Shown: in pieces, positions 1 to 13,904 of the stretch | Position numbering within the stretch: position 1 is the first letter of the stretch | Layout: each line of letters opens with the position of its first letter | Assembly: GCF_022458985.1 (NCBI RefSeq) | Contig: NC_061781.1 | Coordinates: 13,481,501-13,545,500 of the forward strand | DNA: 64,000 nt | Direction of reading: 5' to 3' | DNA from: Mugil cephalus | Taxonomy: Eukaryota; Chordata; Actinopteri; Mugiliformes; Mugilidae | Made by a program: the position numbers and the translations under genes | Notes under the pieces: model-generated | What the model was told of the DNA's origin: nothing | The model's database searches: none | Seen by the model: the letters and a program-made list of their open reading frames with translations, nothing else

Positions 1-3000
1 TAAAAAAACAAGAACGACATCGACGATGGTCCGTCTGCACGCTGGACACTGTATCATACAGTATCACGTGGGCTTCAGTCCAGTGTGACGGTTAATGTTT
101 GACTGTTCACTGATCCGTATGCGCCTAGCAATCCTATCACCTCCTTATAGTCAGCACAACTGCTCCACAGGGACCTGTAGCTACGACATCAATGTCACAC
201 TGATGCCACAACGCCTCAGGTTGTCCAATAAGCAATTTGCAAATTATCTCTGGTGTCGTACTAACCTTTTTTATCCTTTATGTCCTAATTAAAGCGTATC
301 TTTATTTGTTCAAGAACTGTTTAATTGACCTGACTTATATTTCTTCTCACAGACCCTTCTTAACCTCTGTATTCTGTACAACAGCTGTGTGGCCACTCCA
401 TCTGAGGCCAAAAAGCAAATACCCTGCAGTAGTTGAGCAACTATGTTTGTGTTACAAGACCGGATGTCCCGAACTGACAAAGCTTTCCCATTGAGGGACT
501 GGTTTTCTTCTTTACTATTGGACCCTCATTATCCCCCCAAGCCCCACCGCTCTCAAGGGAATCTCAAGCTGAGAGGAAGCTGAAGGAATCCCAAGTATGA
601 AGCGGCGACAGGATTGAGCAACACAAGTCTGAACTTCAGCCCGGAGGACGTTGTGATTAAACGCTCATTCGTTTAACATGCCCGCGCAGTGAAACGAGTC
701 TGACCTACTGTTTTCCAGGTGACTTGTGGTAAAGGTCCCCCGACTTAACCACCAGCCATCTGTTTTCTTAAGAAACATGCCCTGTGTCACATACAGTACT
801 GAAATGATAAGCATGCTTTCAGTGTGTGGTGCTCAACAAATTGAAGCTCATAAAACTCTGTGGCCTCATACGTTGCTATCATTGCTACAAGTGGACGTGG
901 ATCACAGACTGTGTGACCAAAAAATTATTAAACATGCATTACTATTAAATACCAAATGACCTCAAGAGTACTGTGCCACCTCCTTTAAAGCACAAAAATG
1001 GCAAATCACAATCTTCACAGGGCTTCGATCATTTAAAATAGCTTATTTTTCCAATTACTGATTCTTGAACGCGCTGTCTATTGTCTCTACGCTAAGACAA
1101 ACAGTACAGATACGTTTGTTGTCAACAGCTAAAACAAAAACAGCACTGGTCTGAATTGCAGGGAAAGACACGAGGAAAACAAACACACCCAAGAACTCCA
1201 CCGAACTTTTGACAAGCGCTGCGATCATGATATTAAGGGCCTTCAGAAGCTGTGGATGCATTAATATCTTTCATAACATACTGCCTGCAAAGAACATATC
1301 AAAAAAAAAAAAGAGCGCTGGGTTTATTTTTCCAAAGTCTGGGATTCAGGTGTTCACAAGCTCCCCTTTTTCTTTTCTTCTCTAAATGTGAATTCTGTTT
1401 TCATACAGCTGGCGGACTACTTTAGATGCAGGACTGAGAGAGAGACAGAGACGGGGGGAGAGGACGGCATCTTATCAGCCGGCTCCAGACCAACAGAGGC
1501 CGTCATATCCTAGCTGGAAATATACACAGGGGTTTCCAGTAACAGGCCTCGCCCATGGAGCCTTAACCACAGGATAACATATGAGCACCGCAAAGTAAAT
1601 ATGTCTATGCAAATCTGTGGACTAAAGGGAGTTTTCGTACACCTATAGGCTATGTAACTGGGACAAAGTGAATTTATCAAGGGATAATTAGTCATCTGTC
1701 CTTATGTACAACAGAGACAAGCCTAACATAATGGAGAAACACACAATTATGATACACGCAGGACAAATATTGAAGGTACTTACTGTTTTATTACACACAA
1801 GCTGTGTTTAATGAAAGAGAAACCAACTGAAATGTTGACTTATGCATATGTGCACTATTTTGTTGAGGGTGGGGAGGGTGTGTGTAAAGTGGCGTTAATG
1901 GCCAGCTGCACTAAAAATAATATTAAACAGGCACGATATGTCTGTAGTAATAATGGAGCTGAACCACAGCCCGAGCAGGAGGTATACTCATTACCCATAG
2001 GTGGCCTGGTGCCTGGATATTACGTCGCCAAACAGGAGCACAACATTACCATTTCGCATGACACGCGCGAACTAAAATAAGTTTTTATTAGCCAACATTT
2101 AGCCACTGAGCTGCCGTCAAGTGTCTTGCTACTTCCACGAAGTCAGCTCCGCGGACATTACGTTGTAAGTCTGGTAAATAAATTGGTATTTTACCTGTTT
2201 GCGATACGGTGTCCTTAGTGGGTTTCCAGTATTAGCAAAAATCATCCTCAGTAGGAAAGAGGGGGGGTTAGTTGTTGTTTGTTTTTGTTTTGTTTTTTTA
2301 GCTAAAAATGTCAAACTCCGCGCACAAGTAGACAATCTGCTGACACAGAAATCGCCTTTACTCCGCTAGAGGACAAGAAAAAGAGTCTCTGGGCATATTC
2401 GCTGTGTACATATCCTTGTTGTCGTCGACTATCCGGCTACAGAAGCGTCCGTAAATTGTCCCAACTTCTGTGGCCCAGCCCCGTGTCTCTGACTGACTCT
2501 GGCTTCATTGATTTCCAGTCAACGCTGCTACACTGGGAGAAACCATTTGTTACTATAGGGGAGACGTGTACTCGCGGTTGACAAGATATATTTCAAATCC
2601 TGTTCTGTTTGATTAATAATAATTAAAAACACTTTTTAACTCGTATTTAAAGCTTAAAGTCGGTATTTTAAAGTTCACATACAGCTCTTGTGCTCCAAAC
2701 ACATACTAGCAATAAGTCGTTTCAACCTCCTGTTGTTGTTTGTTTATTAAAGGAGGCATACCAAACGTTCCACCGTGCCGCTGGTTCTGGACGTGATAGT
2801 TTGTCTTATGTTTTCTTTTTCTTTCTTTTTCTTTCGCCAGCAAGAACAAGTGAAATCGAATTCTGTGCTTATGAGGATAGTTTTTCATTGCACGTAATTT
2901 AATAAGATCATCATGAGGTCCAAATATAAGGAACAATGCGACTGCTGTGCCTTAAAATGAGCCGGTGAAAATGTTCAATGTCTATGCATTTTTAAAAGCA

Positions 3001-3290
3001 CTCCCAGATGTAAAATGAGGTGCTCCGTCACCTCTATAGATCCGTCATAAATATACGATACCATAGTTCATTTACGTAAGTGTAATTTCTGCATTTTATG
3101 GAGCATCTGGAATTGGGGATCAACCCACAAAATCCATTAATGAAGTGTTTATGCAGATATTTCACGCCAGTACAGATGAATGCTATTTCACTTGTTGCAT
3201 TAAGAAAAGACATTTGAATAACTCAATAGTAGGATACGAATATCGCCTTCTGTTTTAAATTTTACATATTTATTTATTTACGCAAACAAA

Positions 3291-3296
3291 CACACA

Positions 3297-3345
<49 letters not shown>
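3291..3345. repeat. (CA)n microsatellite running into (TA)n
   Basis: Near-perfect CA dinucleotides with one TC interruption, followed by a short TA run. It is a simple-sequence tract in intergenic DNA. Confidence 0.95.
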
Positions 3346-3480
3346 GAGAGAAATGTTGTATTTGCAAACTTTAATGACTATGTTTTAAAGTAGAGTGAAT
3401 TTTTGCTGAAAGAAATGGCCTCTGTTATGGATTTTGTGCAGACCCTTTTAATGTGAGTGATGGTTAGTTGTGGCAGATTA

Positions 3481-3510
3481 TGTGTGTGCGCGCGCGTGTG
3501 TGTGTGTGTG
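3481..3510. repeat. (TG)n/(CG)n microsatellite
   Basis: Alternating purine-pyrimidine tract of TG with a central CG block. Such sequence can adopt Z-DNA, but nothing here shows that it does. Confidence 0.9.
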
Positions 3511-6082
3511 AGGAGCGTCTTTATTGGAGCAGGTAAAAGGGACAGGCTATAAATCAAAAGCAATCTACCCACCACTGTCACCTTCTGATTGGAAACCCCT
3601 ACACTGGTGGCTGAAAATGGGAATTAATGGTGACCTTCTGCGAAGCACAAGCACAATGCTGCAATCACTGTCTTGTTCTGCCCTTATAGTCTCCCTAAAC
3701 AGTTTCTTTGGCCCTAATGATTTCAGTTTGGGTAGCAGCTGTTTCGTACCAACTATTCTCTTTCACTCACTTAAATGAAATGATAGAGAGAATACTGCTT
3801 TAGCTTGATGATAAGAAAAACGGGGCCGCGGACCCTACTGATCTCTACAATTTTACATCAGCTTCCCTTTAATGATGGTATCTAGCCAAATACACAAATG
3901 ACGTGAGCTGACCTTAATGAAACCAAAGGTCAGCAATCATGTAGGGAAGTTCACCATCCCAACCGGAGTCAATGGGTCAGCATTAGAGGAGAGGGAGAGA
4001 GGTCTGATTCAGCACTCTGCTCAGGAAAGTGAAGGTGGGTGGGGGTAGACAGAGAGGCAATTGAAAACCACCTTTTATGAAATAGTGAAAGGAAAGGTTA
4101 TCTCTGATTCCTGTGCTTGTATAGCACTAAAATAACTACTAAATTAAGTCAGTATTGTCATTAAGAACACCATGTCAATATCTGCCCATGTCACAATCCA
4201 GACTCTGTATTAGTGTGCGACTTAAATGTCAAGCGACTTTTACAACATGCGGTTTAATCGCCCAAATTAGATTGTTTTGATAGGAAATGGCTGTGGAGGA
4301 GGAACAGGCATACCCAGAGTGCATGTGATTCCCCCTGATCTCCGTCTAACGTGCTGCAGGTTCAGATTGTACACACAGAGCTACTTACACAGGCTCAAAC
4401 ATGTGTAAATGAATGTAAAGATTACAAGATGACTAAAATAATACACATGTACAGACACACTTGCTTAGACATACACACACACACACACTGGGTATTTCCA
4501 AGGGAAATAAGAAGGTCGGGTTACTTTAGGACAATGTGCTACTTTCTCTCTTTGTTCCCCGAACAAATAAGCAAACAAATTTGAGGTACAAGAAAAAGTT
4601 CCACTCTGTCTCGTCCTCGCAAATCATAATGGCAATTACAGTCTCACAGCCCAGTCTGTGAAAGGCGGAGAGCTGTTCGTCCCCACTTCTTCTAAGTGTT
4701 AGATTCCTGAGAAGTGGCGCTGCCAACAATCAGCGTTGCACAGTTTTAGCAGCTCGAGGAAGCTGTTAGTAACAGCGGTGCACCTTCCTGCCTGGATGGA
4801 AGGGCTGGGCCGGGATGTGTAACCACTCTGTGGCGGCGGCAGATTAATTTCCTCTGACTCTTGACTGCAAATTAGCCACAAAAAAAAAGCTGCGAGTGCC
4901 TGTGAGTGTGTGTCATTGAGAAAAAAAAAGAGTCACATTCAGCGGTCTTTAATTGAGATGGTGGTGGAGGGGTGGTGTTCATAAAATAGTCACGTTCCAA
5001 CATCCATGAGGCCATGATAAGCAGATGATGAATGTTTTTAATGAAAAAGAGACACATGATTCATTCTGGTTGAAATGTTTATCGTTGAAAATGTCTGAAA
5101 TGACTGCATGGTCTTAACCTTTATTATAGGATTCTAAGGAATCTCTCACCATGCAGCACACAGTTTGTGCTTAGCAGAGGGTATTACCACACTGTTGCTT
5201 TCTGCAGTGTCATCATTTGTCTGCCCACTGCGCTCATTTTGTTTAGCCGTGTTTATCCAGATCACAGGGCTGCACACCTTGAAACACACAACTCGAAACT
5301 CCACAAAATATTTGGCAGGGCGCATTATGGCAATAAATTACAGTTTCCTGATACGACTGTTTCAGTCCCTATGAAGTTATGTAAAAAAACACTGTGAAGA
5401 CAGGCTCGCACATGTTTTGGACACATTACAGACCTACATCACGCAGTGTCTTCTTCTGCTTTGCTTTCACTTACCAATCTTTCTATTTGTGCATATTTGT
5501 CACTGACATTTGTGTACGCGGTTTTTCTTATGAGGTATGACAGGAAATTGCAGCGGGAAAAGTTTAATGGCGGGGCTTTAGCCTGCATTTTGCTCTTGTC
5601 AAATGTCCTGCAAGAGTAATATGTGCACAAAGGCAGGTCTGTCAAGCCTGACGCAAAGAGCAGCGCCCCCGGGGTTGCACCATTGTGTACATTCTGCTGC
5701 TGGGCAACTCTCCAAACTTTATTGTAAACATTGTATGGTGTTGTTCAGCCTCAGCATAATACCATTGTCTACATTCTCACCCCAACAGGTAACGCATTCT
5801 ACTTGACAATGATTCAAGGTTTACTTTGGCGGAGGCAGACGGCGATCGGCTCTGACCACTTTGTTTCTGAATTGTCTATATCAAGAGCGTGATTTCAAAA
5901 GATTATCGAAAGAGGACATGAGGATGCATAGTGCTTTTGTGTTTGCTGAGCCGAAAGAATTAAGATCAGATCTATTATTAAGATATTTGCGTGTTTGTTT
6001 TGATTAGAAAAACTGTGAGACCTCATAGAGGGCTGCTGATGAGGACTGATGCATGTTTATTGTGACAATCGGAGGCAGCTTC

Positions 6083-6083
<1 letters not shown>

Positions 6084-6134
<51 letters not shown>
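6084..6134. repeat. (GATA)n tetranucleotide microsatellite
   Basis: About 12.75 perfect GATA units. Its complement TATC/TCTA recurs in the tbr1 3' UTR at 35316-35419. Confidence 0.97.
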
Positions 6135-9100
6135 CCCGAGGCATATATAAGTGGTGATGAATACCCTCATTCTATCTTCTCCCATTCAGTTCTGTTTGAA
6201 CATGCACAAATGTTCCCTAAAAAGCTTGTTTTCCACTGCTTTCATTGTAGGATATCTGGTGCCTTGAATACATGCTGTGTTTCCTGATGCCCATAAAAAA
6301 TTGTCTATGCGGAGCCTAAGTCTCGTACTGATAAAATTTTAATGAGCTTGAGTAATGATGAGCACTAGAGGGCTCTTTATGTGAGCACAGGTCATCTGGG
6401 GACTTCTCCTAGCCCGCAATAATCTCATGCCATTTCAGGTCTGTGCCCTACTCCATTTACACGGGCTTTTTGTATTACAATGTGACATAACCAAAACAAA
6501 GCATAAAAAGGGCAACTAAGCTTGCTGAGGTTCTTTAAGACATTTTTGCCACACATCCAGGAGGCCTCTTCAGTTCTAGGTGACTGGTGGGGAGTTGTTG
6601 TTTTTTATGTGGGCTGTGTCCTCCTAAAACTGATTTCTAACAAACCAGATACTAAGACACACGTCTAATTAAAATAATTTTTCTTTCCCCAGTGCATGGT
6701 ACTGTAACCACACATTAATGGTCAGTCTCATGGTGTGAATGGAGGTACAAATCCATGGCAAACTACATCTCACTCCACCTCCACGGTTCAGAGAGGGGTT
6801 TTCCAAATTTATGTGGCCTCTTTTACTCCTTTCACTCCTGGCTCCTCGGGGTAAAATGAGTACGTCGACGTCCTCGGCAGAGTGTGCCTTGTCTTTCAGG
6901 TGTCAATGGATCGCTGAATCCTGGCCTGAAGGGCTGGCCGCCCCGTGTTGAGTCACGCTTTTGTGAATGGGTTGTTTTGTTTTCCTAATGTACCAGTCTG
7001 TACATTCCTCACCGCACTGAATTGCGTAAATGCCATTGCTTTTGTTTTAGCCTGGGTGTTGTCTTTCGGGTGAACAGGTTCGTGCATCAGTTTGTTACTA
7101 TCCTTGATGTGAGGATGCTGCACTAATACTTCACTAACACTCCAGCAACGTAAGGTTCATGCTCGTCACATTACCCTGATCATGTGATGTCTTACATAGG
7201 TACTTCCCTGGTCATGTAGAACTGAAGAGGCTACTCGGATGAGTGGCAGTATTGTGCATGACTATATCTATTCAGTCAAACTGAAAACGGCATTATATGT
7301 GAGCCTAGTATAAAGTGTCTGCGTTTGTGGGCACTGTGAATGTAAATATTGTTGGAAAACATGTTGACTCCAACTTTTCCCATGCAGACAATGCTATTCA
7401 GAAATTCCCATCGCATCCATATCAACTGAACCCCACCCTCCTTGGGAAACACACTCCACTGTGATCGTCCTTTTCCACAGGACTATTGATTTTGGATGTC
7501 CAGAATGCCTTCTCTTACGCTGACAAATTAGAAATCAATGTTTGAGTACAGCCAGTAATAAATTCTTGGCTCTCCTGAAGAGTGGATGTCGTCCAAAATG
7601 AGCCCTGACACGCATTTAAATACATTACGTCGGAAGTAGGTTTTAAAAACTGTCATCAGAAACCAAATAAAATGGATTTCTTTTGGTATGCAAAACTCTG
7701 AGGCATGGGGTATGTGGTTGATTAATCATTTAAAAAGAGATATCCGTGGATGGTAGAATTATTTTTGGTTCATACTTTTTGTCTTTCGTATAACGAAACT
7801 ACGTTTTGTTCACTCAGACGTTTGCGGTGCGGCTCGTACGTACACAGGAACAGGGAGAGAACTTCCTTTCGCTATCAATCAGGAAATTCTACAAGCATGC
7901 AGGAAAGTCTTCTTGCAGTGTTTCTGCACAGTGAAAGACTGAAGCAACATCTTGCTTATGGGCCACAGTGGGCGTAGTGTAAACACGGCGATAACACCGC
8001 TAGATATGTTAATGTTAATATTATAAATCCCTTTATTTGCAACAGGTAGAACAGTGACACTGCAAGTACAGCGTGACGGAATCTAATCACTAATTGTGCA
8101 AAACTTGCCGCAGAACTACAGAACAGAGTCACGGATTTTCAAAATATCCATCCCCACCCCACCCTCTTCAAATGGCAGGAAGCCCCTGAGGCCAGAGCCT
8201 GAATCAAAACAGCATTGTCTGCAGCCTCGGTTTCTGATTCTGTTCCGACGTCTAACGCGTACGTTCACATTTTTTTTTTTTTTTTTTTTCAGCAAAACAA
8301 AAAATAAAAGGCATTGCACTTTTTTGAAACAAGATGGCGCTGTAAGTTGACAGAATACACGCCAGTGACTGCCATATGTGTCATGCGAGCATTTAAATCG
8401 AGCAAACGTGCATTATTTATACCTTTATTTGTTTTTACGTTGAGAATTACTCTTTTATTTATAGATTGTGGGTCAAAGCTAGGTTGCTTTTAATTCTCCT
8501 TCCCCTCTCTCTGGGCTCCTGAAATCTGATCCGTGTGCTTCCCCCTACATTCCTTCTCTCCCCTCCTCCCCCCTGCATGCCAGAGTCCTCTACTCTGCCC
8601 TCTGTCTGATCTCAAGTTTCTGCAGACCTACAGCAGACTGTTTATTTTGCCAGACACGCAGGAAACATGGATGGACCCTTCATTGGCGCAAGATTTACCG
8701 CTGAGCCAGGCTCCAGTGTGGTGTGTGTTTAGAAAAGAGTCCTCTCTGTAACACCACGCTTTTCATCACTGGCACATTACAAAAGGGCCATGGGATTGTA
8801 ATGTTAGGATGATTACATCAGTTGATCCGCCACGGTTTTTTGCATGCAGATTTCTGCTCATCTTGTGGATTGTAGAACTTGAAGACACATATGACATACT
8901 CAAAGGGCAAAAGATCCGTATGCGCTGGTGATGCTAAGGATGCAACATCTCCCTAGAGACAATCTCTGATGAAATTTATGAGGCCTCCCTGCACCACTGG
9001 TGCACCTTTGTAAGTGGTGAGGTCAGGGCATTAGTCCGAAATAGCTTCGGGAGGCTTATTTCTTAACAGAAAAACATCTATCTGCTCATTTTATGGCGCA

Positions 9101-11689
9101 CTTTGAACAATTACAGTATGTCTGTTTTAAATGGCTGGATATAAAAGGGATTGATCGCAGGTCCGAAGGTAACAATGGGCTGTAACTCAACAGGGTACTC
9201 TTTTGCAACTTCTTTTGCAGCATGTATGAGTTAGTGATGCTGTGGTCTCACAATACAGGAAATGCACATATTGTTGACGGAAATTCTTCACTGTGAAATG
9301 CGAGATAAATGTAGACATGCATACTTTCCGCAGCTCATGTGCCGAGCTAACAGTAGCACACGATGAGGCTTTGCATAGGCAATTTGATGTGTGGGTCACA
9401 CGGGGGTGAGTGAAGAAAGTGAGTGCTCATAAATCTGTTTAGATTGTCCTCATCTATGGTGCGGTTTTATTCTCATCAACAATTGTCATGAAAAGTGCAA
9501 GAAATATTCACGTTTTGTTTTCTCTTTTTGTAAAAACAACAAACTGGCGTGCGTTTTTTTTCCGCAGGATGTAATCTCCTGAGCAGCCAACTGAGTAATA
9601 TAATTTCCTTCTCAGGAAATATGAACAAAGGGAGAATTGAGGAGCGAACAGAAAGAGAGATGGTATTTGAGGTGAAGGATTGTGTGGTCGTTGAAATGAG
9701 TCATTTTTCTTTACTCCGTGTTCAGTCATAACTTCAATGCTTATCAGTACACCACAGTCTCAATCATATTTTTCTTTACCAGAACCACAAGACAGGGGTT
9801 ATGTTAGACTGCCATGACTTCAAAGCAACCATGACAAAATATGTGAAACCCCAAAGATGGCCTGCCGTTCTCTGGGAGGAAGTCAGAGATAGTCACTTTC
9901 ACCAAGAGCAGAGGTTGAGGCTGGAATGTCAGTGGGGGTCACAGATGACAACCTCTGTAAAGGGAGTCAGGAAAACGACCCTTGGAGGAGCCTGTTTACT
10001 GGAGTCCCACTGTGACGGACAGGTCATGTGAAGGTCTGCAGTAATTCATACTGGAGACAATCGATGATCAGTGTCCTAATCTAGCATTTCAACGTGCAGT
10101 ACATCTGGATCACATAAATTATATCGTCACATAAATATAAAAAGAAAAAACATTGTGTACGACCGAGTGGAAAAAAAGAAACCTATACTTCTTCAGAAAT
10201 GCGTAACATCTGGCCATGGCGAGTTAACAGACAGTGGTGATCAAAAGTTACCCAATAAAGCATGCAAACAATCCTTCAAAAACACATGCAAACAAAACCT
10301 TGTTTAGTATTTTCAACTTCAACGGGTAGCACGCCACAGCCCAACTCCAAACCCAGAGGATCTTCAGTAATTTTCAGTTAAGGTCACGGTGTGGATCCTG
10401 AAAAGACTCATCGTCTCAAAAAGTCACTCTCAGCTGCCACCTACTGGTTGTTCCTTTAGTGGTGCTAATGTTTGTTGGGTGCTCCTTTATATGGGTCAGT
10501 CCAGGTCATGTGTGCTTTTTGTGAGGGCAAAACAGGATACAGATAAGGAATACGGCCATAAAATCCTGTGCAGTCCCACAATGTTACATAAAACATTGGA
10601 GAAAAACTGAAGGATGTGGAAACAGGAGAAGACAACATTAATTCTATTTCCTCATGTCTACAGTCATAATGTGTGTCCAATGAAATAATTGACAAAGGCA
10701 TTTAATATTAAATGCAAGTATTTTCTATATATATTTTGTGTTGTTTGTCCTGTAGCCTTAACTGTACGTGAGTAAATGATTTTCTGTGTGTGCATGTCTA
10801 AATGCTAATGTCTGTAAAGCACCCATATGTGTACAGTTGTTTACATATATTTCTTTTTATTTTTATTTTTTCTATTGAACATCATGCTTCTGGATAATAT
10901 GAAAGTGATAATACATTTCAATTCTCTGAAACACAATTTAATTTAGGATTATTTGGCATTTGAGTGCAATAGCAACTATCTACTAAGTGTCTTGGGGGCT
11001 TTGGATGCCTGGGCCCAAGCCACAGTTGCCCTACTTACATAAATGGCATTCTACGATTTATATATTTTATTTTGATTTGCCAATAATGTTGCTGAAAATG
11101 CTACACGTGCATTGCCTCCCTACAGAGCTGTCATTAGCCAAGCAGGCCTCAGACCAAAACTCAATGCATATCAACAAAACGACCGCCATTTTGACTTGTC
11201 ACAGTAAACAAAAAAAAGAAAGAAAGAAAAAAAGAAAAGAAAAGAAAAAAGAGGCATATTAATGATGCTCATAAGCTATGCCTGCCTGCATAAAAGCAGG
11301 ACTTGCAGTCGGTCATCGTGCTTGTGGCAAGCCTGCTGTAAAAAAATGTCTATTGGTAATTTCACTAACTGAAACTAAAGAGCATGGCAGAAAATGCTGT
11401 ATTATGTGGTTTTATCGTGTCACGCAGTGCTCTTGTGGAACCCCGAATAAAGTGGAGTTTAAGAAAATGACCACAGCATAAGTCCGGCAGGATTTCCAGT
11501 GTAAGTCCTCTTACAACTCGTGCAGCAGTTCACGTAAGGTTTTGTGTACGACAAACCATTATTTTCTGACTATTCCGTGATGTAAGAGAGAAAACGTTGG
11601 AAAGTAAAATGAGCACAGCACAATAAGTCGAGTTTGGGGACAGTTTTCACATGCACAACAGTCGGTTTTGCAGACGCGTAGGTTGGAAG

Positions 11690-11933
11690 AACCCTCAACC
11701 AGCTCCCTGAGCCGCGCGCTGATTGGCCAGGATCGGGTAAAGGCGGAAGTCTACAGAGCGGGGGATTCCCCGAGGGAAGTTCCCAACTCAACTAGGCTAT
11801 GTAAAACATACATTGCCATATCCTCTCCGGCGCTTCGTAACTTTGCATCTCAAGATTAGGGCGACGACGCTGCGGTGGTGTCAAAACAAGAAGAAGAAGA
11901 AGAAGAAGAGAAAAGCTTTAACAGTTAATGAAG
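11690..11933 (+). promoter_or_regulatory. putative tank promoter and untranslated first exon
   Basis: This GC-richer segment lies 1.1 kb before the tank start codon. It contains an inverted CCAAT box (ATTGG at 11722-11726), an ETS-type CGGAAGT (11744-11750), a palindromic kappaB-like site GGGGATTCCCC (11761-11771) and a second kappaB-like GGGAAGTTCCC (11774-11784). An AAG trinucleotide run occupies 11888-11909. A good donor, AAG/GTAAGA, follows at 11934, which would end a noncoding exon 1. The transcription start is not defined by sequence, so some of these sites could lie inside the 5' UTR. The role is inferred from position and motif density. Confidence 0.55.
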
Positions 11934-12400
11934 GTAAGAGGGACGCTCAACGCTGGGAGAGAGGTAACTGATCTGTGGAGTTCCTGCTCGGTTAGTTTAT
12001 CCAACACCGGTTGAATGAGCTATAGCTGAGCGATCAGTAACAGCTTAAAGAATACGGAACTGTGTGAAGTATGTTCTTTTAAACGACGCTTTTTAAAAAC
12101 CTGATCCACGGCTGTGTCCCGGAAGGCTCCAGTGATATTTAAAGCCTGTAGGCTACACTACTCATGCAAGGGAGCTGCTGGTGTGTAGCACCTCTGTGAC
12201 TTTTATTCTGAAGATCGCTGAATAATTGATCAACTGCCTTCAAGCCTATTGCGACAGTAAGTATGGAGATACAATTGTGCCACTTTTTTTCCCCTTTTTT
12301 TTTTTTCTTTTTGTCTGAAATTTCATCTCAGCAGTGCTGGATGTTGTACATGCATTGAGTAACGTATACTGTTTGTCATTTTCAACAGCCTAGTTGCATC

Positions 12401-12640
12401 AGAATCAGAATCAGCTTTATTGGCCAAGTATGTGTGCACATACAAGGAATTTGACTCGGGTAACTTTTGCTCTCTTGTACAAAAACACAGAATGTAAACA
12501 GGCGTAGAGAAAACATCTTGAACCAAATGTACTACATAAATTAGACTTTAAGAGTTAAAAAACAAAAACAAAGGTGAAGGACAGATATATGTATACATTG
12601 ATCCAGGAGTTTGTACAGTGACTATATACAATTAATGCGT
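12401..12640 (-). mobile_element. degenerate LINE-type 3' tail (dispersed teleost repeat)
   Basis: The stretch starting AATCAGAATCAGCTTTATTG and continuing through GCCAAGTATGTGTGCACATA closely resembles a dispersed repeat I know from many fish genomes, usually the 3' end of a non-LTR element in reverse orientation. It sits in the first tank intron. The right boundary is approximate, because the sequence decays into AT-rich DNA after about 12550. Confidence 0.55.
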
Positions 12641-13000
12641 CTCTAGCATTGTATTTCCCATAGAAATTTTAAAAAAAACCTTCATGGTTGAACCCGTTTA
12701 ATAGCCTTTAGCAGTAAGCAAATGTCACAAAGATGGATTCATTGTTTTGTTTACTTGTTTTTGTCACTGCATCAGTACTTTTAGCATCACTTTAAGGGTT
12801 TTTAGTTTTGTGTGGAAAACAGTTTAACAGTTTGTAGAAGTTAGTAAATAAATCCAATCATCTCAGTCCATCTCCAAAACGGTGTTTGAGAGTCTCTAAG
12901 TGAGCGTGTGTCCCTCGGAAGTAACTGTCGGGGGGGCATCTGTGATCCCACTCGCAGGGCTCATGTCTGCTGCGTCAGTGATGATTGTGGAGCACAAGGC

Positions 13001-13867
13001 ATGGAAAGGAACATCGGAGACCAGCTCAACAAAGCTTTCGAAGCTTATCGCCAGGTCTCCATCGAAAAGGACAATGCAGAAAAGCAGCTGCAGCAAAGGG
13101 TAAACGACACGAGCGGAGCAACTGTGTGCGAAAGGAACCAATGTATAGAATAACTCATGCACTATTTGCAAGCCTCACAAGAAGAGTTTGTATACCTCGC
13201 TTTAAAGTGGGCGTGCTCCTGATTAACAGAATTAATACATGAATATGCATTGTAAATTGTTGTTCCAGGAAAATCACTTACACCTTTTTTTTTTCTTTTT
13301 TCGTTTTTATTACAGACTGAATTTTATGAGCGACACACTCAGAAGCTTCAAAAGCAGATAGAAGAACAGCAGCAGCTGATCGCAGAACTTAAAGCTAAGT
13401 TGTCAGCAGCAAAGCAGCCATCAGGTTAGTAAAATAGACAGCCTCTCAGCTCGAGTGCTGATGTTCACTCTTGCATTGTGTTCCATTCTGGGCACTGAAA
13501 TGTTAACACATAATCAAGCATTGACTCTTGGGCGAACTGTTCATTTTCACTGTGTGTGGATTCTGAAGGAGAGATGAAATGTGAGCCCTGTAACCATCTC
13601 CTTGACGGGGCCAGCACTTATAGGAAAATGCAGCACACGGTACGTCCACCGCTGTATGTCGTGCTCTTTTCTTTCGCCAGTGTTTGTGAGAACTGCAGTT
13701 TGATGGCTCCATATCAGTCTTCCCTTCGTGAAATTGTGGATGTGTGTACATACAGCTTCCTCTCGCGTACAAAGAAGTTGGGGGTACTTCTGCTTAAACT
13801 TTCTGCGTTTGTGTCAACAAGAAGGGAACACATTATGCTATGCTACTGTAGTATGTAGTAGATTTTG

Positions 13868-13904
<37 letters not shown>

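Larger units (their letters stand above)
1..11690. other. intergenic region upstream of tank, no gene recognised
   Basis: No open frame in this stretch resembles a known protein, and the frames present are short, overlapping and without convincing splice partners. In mammals the upstream neighbour of TANK is RBMS1, transcribed away from it, but I see no RNA-binding-domain exons here. The stretch holds microsatellites at 3291-3345, 3481-3510 and 6084-6134 and poly-T runs near 8270-8290. Several blocks free of simple repeats (about 3590-4000 and 8760-9160) could be regulatory DNA, but only a cross-species alignment could show that. Confidence 0.6.
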